From Akkermansiaceae bacterium UBA1518 (GTDB lineage: Bacteria > Verrucomicrobiota > Verrucomicrobiia > Verrucomicrobiales > Akkermansiaceae): a stretch of 7,549 bases of DNA. The notes under the pieces are model-generated. The model was given only the letters and a program-made list of their open reading frames with translations, had not been told where the DNA came from and made no database searches. Where the stretch lies: assembly GCA_002323895.1 (NCBI GenBank), contig DCQM01000156.1, positions 1-7,549 on the forward strand, in the 5' to 3' direction. The position numbers and the translations under genes are program-made. This document shows, piece after piece, positions 1 to 4,664 of the stretch (position 1 is the stretch's first letter; every line of letters begins with the position of its first letter).

Positions 1-2037
1 GTGGGACATGAAGGCATGAGTATTGCCTTCCTCGAGACTACAGTCGGGATGACTTGAAAGGTAATCGACTGCCATTCTTGAATCCTGCAACGAATTGAAC
101 ATCACCACCAAATCGCCCCACCCATTATTGTAATCATTTCCTTTCTCTCTCCTCTCCACGATCCGATCATGATTCTTTTTTACATAATCAGGATACCTCC
201 CCATATAAATTGAAGCGGGCGTAAAGGGTAACCAATTGATCCCGTGGATACAGTCAATATCGGCGGAAAACCAGGTAGAAAAAGATCCTTTTCCACCCCA
301 GATCATACCGAGAGCCACCTCGGGGAAATCTTTGGGAAAGTTTGTACGCGAGACATCAAACCAATATTCCTCAACCGCGGTCCGCTCGGTATTATAGAGG
401 AAAATGCCAGTATCCCGAAGTTTGGTATTTCCTGTGACTTCCCCCCACAGCATTAAGCCATACCAAGCATTCATTGATTCAGAGGAAGACTCCTGATTAT
501 TTCCATCACCAAATTTAGCATGCCCTGAAGCCCAAGAATGTCCGGCATAGACATCAAAACAGCGTAGGTATGGAAACAGCCGATCTTCACGATTTCTAGA
601 GGCGATGTCTCGGATGAGCAACTCAACCATTCCACCCCATTTCTCTGCCCATGTTGGATCAAGACGCGCAACCTCAGCTGCCGCCCGAATGAAGTAGCCA
701 TAGTGAAAATGATGATCATTGATTTGCCCGTCACTTCCATATGATGGCTTACTGCCGATCAATGTCCCCCAAGTTTCATCATAGTAGAAAAGAGGTGACT
801 GTTCGCCCTTCGACGCAAGAAACCAGTCTTCGAGTCGACGACGGATTTCATCAATAAAGAGCTTTTGTAACTCCTCCGCACCAGCCACTTCCGCAACCCC
901 ACTTAGGGTTGCCAATTTTCCCAGAAACTTTCCATCCCAATAAGTATCGGCAAACGGCATTCCAAGCTTTGCAGCCTCCTTCTTAAGATAAGTAATCACT
1001 TGTTTTTTATCCGAAATCCCCTCGGCTGGAAGCATCGGTAAAAGCCCCTGAATAGGAACAGAGGTCTCAAAACCATCTCCCATCGCCAACTTCATTTCTC
1101 CGCGCACCGAGCGATAGCTTTCGCCAGTTAACGCTACTCGGGAATACTTCCATTGATGTGGATAAAGAGCAAATAAGGTGCCTTTTCCACTCCCCTCCAT
1201 GGCCTCAACTTCAAAGCGATATTTAGTCGTTAATTGACCATTCACAGGTTTCGACGAAAAACGAGTATCGATCACATGATGGTGAGCGCACTCTGCGAAG
1301 CGAGCCAGCGTAGCCTCTGTAGCGTTGGGCAAAAGAGCCACCGTGAAATATCCCTTAGATGATTGATTCACAAAAATGTCAGTCTTACTTCCGGTCCAGC
1401 TCGATCCATTTGCTCCAAAAACCCCGTAATGATTTCCCCTCACCGTAACTCCCAAAATCGAGTCACCTTCCTCACCGCTCCAGACAATTGGTTTATGCGC
1501 AAATTTGAGTATCGGGTCCCCTCCCTCAATACGGTTGAAAACGTAGGGACTTCCATGCCCAAAGGTTGAACGTAAAAATGATTCCTCCTGTCGAAACTCA
1601 GCGGTAATGAACCAATCGGAATAGTCAGATAGCCGGGTATCCAAAAAATTTTTCACATTTGAATGTAAAACTAAAAAATCGCCAGTTTCACCGATCCCGC
1701 CACCCATGATATGCCCGCCTGCACCCACGATCCCAGATCCCGGATAAGCGAGAGCAAGTCCCCGTTGATTACAATTGATTGCGAGTGGATGAGGGAAAAG
1801 ATTCTGCGAATATTTTTCCCAAACAAGAGAGCTCCACCACTGGTTGGTTGGAATTGCTCCCTTGATTGACGGTGTTGTGTAAATTGTGTCAGGAAGAGGA
1901 TCGCAATCCGCCGGACGAACAAGAGAATAACTGCCATTACCCACTTTCACACTATCAGCTTTCGCGTCATCATTCACGGAAGCCCCCAAGCCTAGAACAA
2001 AAGAAAAAAGGAATGAATACTTAGCTTGTTTCTTCAT
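1..2037 (-). CDS. Secreted GH81 endo-beta-1,3-glucanase, 3' end cut off by window edge
   Basis: Hydrolyses internal beta-1,3-glucosidic bonds in laminarin-like glucans, by inversion in this family. An open frame of 679 codons runs from the ATG at 2037 to the window edge without a stop. Residues 1-28 look like a signal peptide: a KKQAK n-region, a hydrophobic stretch at about 7-20, and an AKA-D cleavage site near 27. No lipobox cysteine is seen. The family's N-terminal beta-sandwich starts with TNQWWSSLVW (64-73) and FPHPLA (81-86). The (alpha/alpha)6 catalytic part carries NDHHFHYGYF (440-449), SWASG (501-505) and DGNNQESSSE (511-520). D441 is the probable general acid; E516 and E520 match the two conserved family glutamates, with similar spacing. 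The end (EEGNTHAFMSH, 669-679) resembles the region near the family's C-terminus, so little of the catalytic domain is missing, though extra modules could follow. No Shine-Dalgarno sequence lies at a normal distance. It diverges from the LacI gene and probably answers to it. Family assignment is by recalled motifs and is strong. Confidence 0.93.
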   Translation of the reverse strand, partial: MKKQAKYSFLFSFVLGLGASVNDDAKADSVKVGNGSYSLVRPADCDPLPDTIYTTPSIKGAIPTNQWWSSLVWEKYSQNLFPHPLAINCNQRGLALAYPGSGIVGAGGHIMGGGIGETGDFLVLHSNVKNFLDTRLSDYSDWFITAEFRQEESFLRSTFGHGSPYVFNRIEGGDPILKFAHKPIVWSGEEGDSILGVTVRGNHYGVFGANGSSWTGSKTDIFVNQSSKGYFTVALLPNATEATLARFAECAHHHVIDTRFSSKPVNGQLTTKYRFEVEAMEGSGKGTLFALYPHQWKYSRVALTGESYRSVRGEMKLAMGDGFETSVPIQGLLPMLPAEGISDKKQVITYLKKEAAKLGMPFADTYWDGKFLGKLATLSGVAEVAGAEELQKLFIDEIRRRLEDWFLASKGEQSPLFYYDETWGTLIGSKPSYGSDGQINDHHFHYGYFIRAAAEVARLDPTWAEKWGGMVELLIRDIASRNREDRLFPYLRCFDVYAGHSWASGHAKFGDGNNQESSSESMNAWYGLMLWGEVTGNTKLRDTGIFLYNTERTAVEEYWFDVSRTNFPKDFPEVALGMIWGGKGSFSTWFSADIDCIHGINWLPFTPASIYMGRYPDYVKKNHDRIVERREKGNDYNNGWGDLVVMFNSLQDSRMAVDYLSSHPDCSLEEGNTHAFMSH

Positions 2038-2105
2038 AATAAAAAGGGCGGGGTTTCCTAACGATTATCCCCATGAGAGGTTCGCTTTCAACTCAACCTT
2101 GGTCA

Positions 2106-2134
2106 ATTATATTTGCATAATATTGCATATACAA
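2106..2134 (-). promoter_or_regulatory. Predicted sigma-70-type promoter of the GH81 gene
   Basis: On the minus strand a perfect -10 box TATAAT lies at 2111-2106. A partial -35 box TTGTAT lies at 2134-2129, with a 17-bp spacer. The expected transcription start is near 2099, giving a leader of about 60 nt before the ATG at 2037. The -35 matches only TTG of the consensus, so activity probably depends on the -10 box. The spacer contains the TTGCATA repeats listed separately. Confidence 0.55.
2113..2129. promoter_or_regulatory. Candidate LacI-family operator (TTGCATA direct repeat / TGCA-N6-TGCA)
   Basis: TTGCATA occurs at 2113-2119 and again at 2123-2129, exactly 10 bp apart, so both copies face the same side of the helix. 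The same bases form a partly palindromic site, TGCA-N6-TGCA, at 2114-2127, with further matching A/T and centre bases. It sits between the -35 and -10 boxes of the glucanase promoter, where a bound repressor would block RNA polymerase. LacI-family dimers usually bind pseudo-palindromes of about this length next to their own gene. That this site is bound by the neighbouring LacI protein is inference. Confidence 0.45.
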
Positions 2135-2156
2135 AAAACCTCCCTGATTCTGATTC

Positions 2157-2185
2157 TTGCCATGCTGCTTATCGATGAGCATTCT
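2157..2185 (+). promoter_or_regulatory. Weak candidate promoter of the LacI-family gene
   Basis: TTGCCA at 2157-2162 matches the -35 consensus at five of six bases. It is followed after 17 bp by CATTCT at 2180-2185, which matches the -10 consensus at only three of six. This would give a leader of about 30 nt before the ATG at 2221. No better plus-strand pair was found in the intergenic region, but the match is poor enough that it may be chance. Confidence 0.2.
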
Positions 2186-2220
2186 CTTCTCATCCTCCAA
2201 CGAAGATCAAAGTTATTGTC

Positions 2221-3276
2221 ATGCCCAAAGTGAACCAAAAAGCCATTGCTGATCAGCTCGGGATCTCCCGAGCCACCGTATCACGGTGCTTCACTAATCA
2301 TGCGGGCATCAATGCCACGACACGTGCCAAGGTCTTCCAGCTGGCAGCTGAAATGGGCTATACTCACCTTGAATCTCGAAGTCCAGCGGTCAAGAAGGCA
2401 AAGAAGAGGGTTAATTTTAACGTTTTAATCTGTAGTGACACCGAAGAATACTTTCGGGATGACTACAAAAGCCCAGGCGAACAAATTCTCGTAGGCGTCT
2501 CTGAGTTTGCGCAAGCCCACCAAGTCGATGTCGATGTTGACTTCATCCCACCGTCGGTAACCAGTATTGACGATCCGGCTTTCGCCAAGATCAAAAGTTT
2601 GAAGTCGCGAAAAAATCGAGGAGTGCTCCTGATTTACCCCTTCGCGGACTCGATCATTAAAGAGCTTTCCCACCAACTTCCTCTCGTCTCACTCGTTGAC
2701 CAACTTGAACATGAATCGATTGACTGTGCGGATGTAGATCACAGCTCGGGGATCTCTACGGTGATTGATCAACTGATTGCTAAAGGACATCGGAAAATCG
2801 GGTTTTACACGAGGGATTATACCATCGCAGCTAGCTGGTCATTTCGGCGTTACAGTGCCTTTGTTGAAAAAATGGCTCGGAAAAAACTCAAGGTCTCAAA
2901 TCGCGACATCATCGGGATTTTCCCCCGGACGTTTGGCTCGGTCGCCAGTGGTATCGACGAGGCAATAAAGAGAACCAAGGAAGGCGTGACCGCTTGGGTC
3001 TGCGCAGCCGACCACCAAGGCTACGATCTTATCGATGGATTTGAAAACCACGGACTCAAGGTCCCAGAAGACGTCTCAATCACTGGCTTTGATGGAATTC
3101 AGAGGAGTGCCGATCGGCCGGCCCTCACCACGATTGATATCCCTTTCCGAGCGATTGGGATGACAGGCGCAGAAAGACTCGCTTCACGGATCCGCCAACG
3201 CTTCGGTGGGAGCCAAAGCATTTACATAAGCGGAACGCTCATCGAGGGTGAGACCGTAGAGACGCCGAAAGGCTAG
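2221..3276 (+). CDS. LacI/GalR-family transcriptional regulator
   Basis: A DNA-binding sugar-responsive regulator of 351 residues, normal for the family. The N-terminal helix-turn-helix covers about residues 8-28 (AIADQLGISRATVSRCF) and is followed by the usual third helix ending in AAEMGY. The periplasmic-binding-protein-like effector domain runs from about residue 65 to the end. Typical family segments are GISTVIDQLIAKGHRKIGFYT (177-197), VPEDVSITGFDGI (281-293) and PALTTIDIPFRAIGMTGAERL (300-320). The linker at about 50-63 is lysine-rich and lacks the usual PN..AR.L hinge-helix motif. The ATG at 2221 places the helix-turn-helix at the normal distance from the N-terminus; no clear Shine-Dalgarno sequence precedes it. 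The gene diverges from the GH81 gene and converges on the symporter gene, sharing the stop tetranucleotide CTAG. By position it probably regulates the glucan genes. The effector is unknown; a glucan oligosaccharide or glucose derivative is a guess from context. Confidence 0.95.
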   Translation: MPKVNQKAIADQLGISRATVSRCFTNHAGINATTRAKVFQLAAEMGYTHLESRSPAVKKAKKRVNFNVLICSDTEEYFRDDYKSPGEQILVGVSEFAQAHQVDVDVDFIPPSVTSIDDPAFAKIKSLKSRKNRGVLLIYPFADSIIKELSHQLPLVSLVDQLEHESIDCADVDHSSGISTVIDQLIAKGHRKIGFYTRDYTIAASWSFRRYSAFVEKMARKKLKVSNRDIIGIFPRTFGSVASGIDEAIKRTKEGVTAWVCAADHQGYDLIDGFENHGLKVPEDVSITGFDGIQRSADRPALTTIDIPFRAIGMTGAERLASRIRQRFGGSQSIYISGTLIEGETVETPKG

Positions 3277-4652
3277 ACCTCGCTGCGACGCTTCTCGAGT
3301 TCCAATGCGATTTTTTCAACCTCCTCATCATCCAAATTATACCAAAACAGGGCCACACCTGATAGGATAGTGAGGACCCCAGGGATAATTGAAAACATCA
3401 GCAAAATTCCATGCGCCGACTCAGAAGATTGTTCTACATTGGCAACATAACCAAAGTAAGCGAGGAGCATTCCAACAGCCCACCCCCCGAGAGCCAACCC
3501 AGCCTTCTGAACTAACATCGCAGCGGCAAAAGTGAGCGCCGTGATTCGGCGTCCAAACTTCCACTCGCCATAGTCAACGACATCGGTATAGATGGCCCAA
3601 ACTAATGCAGGCATTGGCCCCGCAAAAAACGCGCTAACAAGATTCAGCCAAAAGATTTGCTCAAAGTTTTTTGCCGGCACAAAGTAAAACGCGATCACCG
3701 AAAATGCGTTAATCATTGTCAATCCAATCAAGGCATTTCTTTTTCCGAACCGCCTAGAGAGCGGCTTGGTTAGCAAAAGCCCAAAAACAAGTGCAATAGG
3801 CGCAGAAGCGTAAAAAATTGACATCCGATCCAAATACCAAAAATATTTCTCATCTCCGAGATCTGCTAAATACTTGAGGTAAGGATAGGTAATTCCCCAT
3901 CTCAATCCCGAGAACGCCAAAGTAATAAATGCCACGATTAACATGACGATCAGAGGTCTGTTATTCGTCAGATATTTCAGATCTTTTCCGAGATCGACTC
4001 TTTCCTCTTTGGATGGGGCAATCCGCTCACGAGTTGTAAAAAAGGTATAGAGAAAAAGAAAGGTCGCTAGTATCGAAAAGACGATCATAGCGGTCCTCCA
4101 CGCTTCTGGGCTATTGCGTCCTCCGAAGCTGTTAATGATCGGAAACAAAGCGAGGCCAATAATCACCTGGGCAGAAAAAGCTCCTGCAAACCTAAAATTT
4201 GAGAGCGATGCCCGCTCTGCCGGATCTCCGGTCATCGTGCCCATCAGGGCTGAATACGGAACATTGATTGCTGTATAAACCGTCATCAGCGCAATGTATG
4301 TTACGTAGGCATATACCAATTTCCAGGTAGGGTCTAAGTCTGGTCCAAGGAAGGCCAAAAAACCAATTAATCCATAGGGAACAGCTATCCACAAAAGATA
4401 AGGACGATACTTTCCAAATTTGGTCTGTGTTCGATCGGCTAGCCCCCCCATCAACGGATCAGAAATGGCATCCCACAAGCGGGCGACAGCGTAAAGGGTC
4501 CCAACCGCTGCTGGATTGAGGCCCATAACGTCGGTATAGTAGGTAATCAGAAAGGCATTGACGATATGGAAGACAAAGTTCGAAGCTGTGTCGCCAAGGC
4601 CATATCCGATTTTCTCTTTCGTTGAGAGTGTTTGAGAAGTTTCTGAAGACAT
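3273..4652 (-). CDS. GPH-family (MelB-like) sugar:cation symporter of the major facilitator superfamily
   Basis: An inner-membrane transporter of 459 residues with about 12 hydrophobic segments, a normal length for glycoside-pentoside-hexuronide:cation symporters. Family signatures are YGLGDTASNFVF (17-28), ITYYTDVMGL (36-45), WDAISDPLMGGLADRTQTKFG (60-80), GKYRPYLLW (80-88), YTAINVPYSALMG (126-138) and, late in the protein, DVVDYGEWKFGRR. D61 and D65 line up with the cation-site aspartates D55 and D59 of MelB as I recall them, which favours a cation-coupled carrier. The gene follows the phosphorylase gene after 12 bases (4653-4664), with no promoter or Shine-Dalgarno sequence in the gap, so co-transcription and perhaps translational coupling are likely. 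Context suggests import of beta-1,3-gluco-oligosaccharides, but substrate cannot be read from the sequence: GPH members carry many glycosides. Its TAG stop shares CTAG with the convergent LacI gene's stop, and no hairpin terminator is visible there. Confidence 0.93.
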   Translation of the reverse strand: MSSETSQTLSTKEKIGYGLGDTASNFVFHIVNAFLITYYTDVMGLNPAAVGTLYAVARLWDAISDPLMGGLADRTQTKFGKYRPYLLWIAVPYGLIGFLAFLGPDLDPTWKLVYAYVTYIALMTVYTAINVPYSALMGTMTGDPAERASLSNFRFAGAFSAQVIIGLALFPIINSFGGRNSPEAWRTAMIVFSILATFLFLYTFFTTRERIAPSKEERVDLGKDLKYLTNNRPLIVMLIVAFITLAFSGLRWGITYPYLKYLADLGDEKYFWYLDRMSIFYASAPIALVFGLLLTKPLSRRFGKRNALIGLTMINAFSVIAFYFVPAKNFEQIFWLNLVSAFFAGPMPALVWAIYTDVVDYGEWKFGRRITALTFAAAMLVQKAGLALGGWAVGMLLAYFGYVANVEQSSESAHGILLMFSIIPGVLTILSGVALFWYNLDDEEVEKIALELEKRRSEV

Positions 4653-4664
4653 GAGAATTTAGAA

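Noticed and set aside
471..740. An 89-codon minus-strand open frame within the GH81 region
   Set aside because: It is in a different frame from the GH81 coding frame, which is continuous through this stretch and carries the catalytic motifs.
2021..2074. A 17-codon upstream frame on the minus strand (ATG at 2074, stop at 2021) overlapping the GH81 start
   Set aside because: No ribosome-binding sequence and no recognisable leader-peptide pattern; a short frame in a 60-nt leader is expected by chance.
2050..2099. Two small potential hairpins in the GH81 leader (AGGTT/AACCT at 2078-2099 and GGGG/CCCC at 2050-2072)
   Set aside because: Stems are only four or five pairs with loops of 12 to 15 bases; such pairings are common by chance and do not resemble a known riboswitch or terminator.
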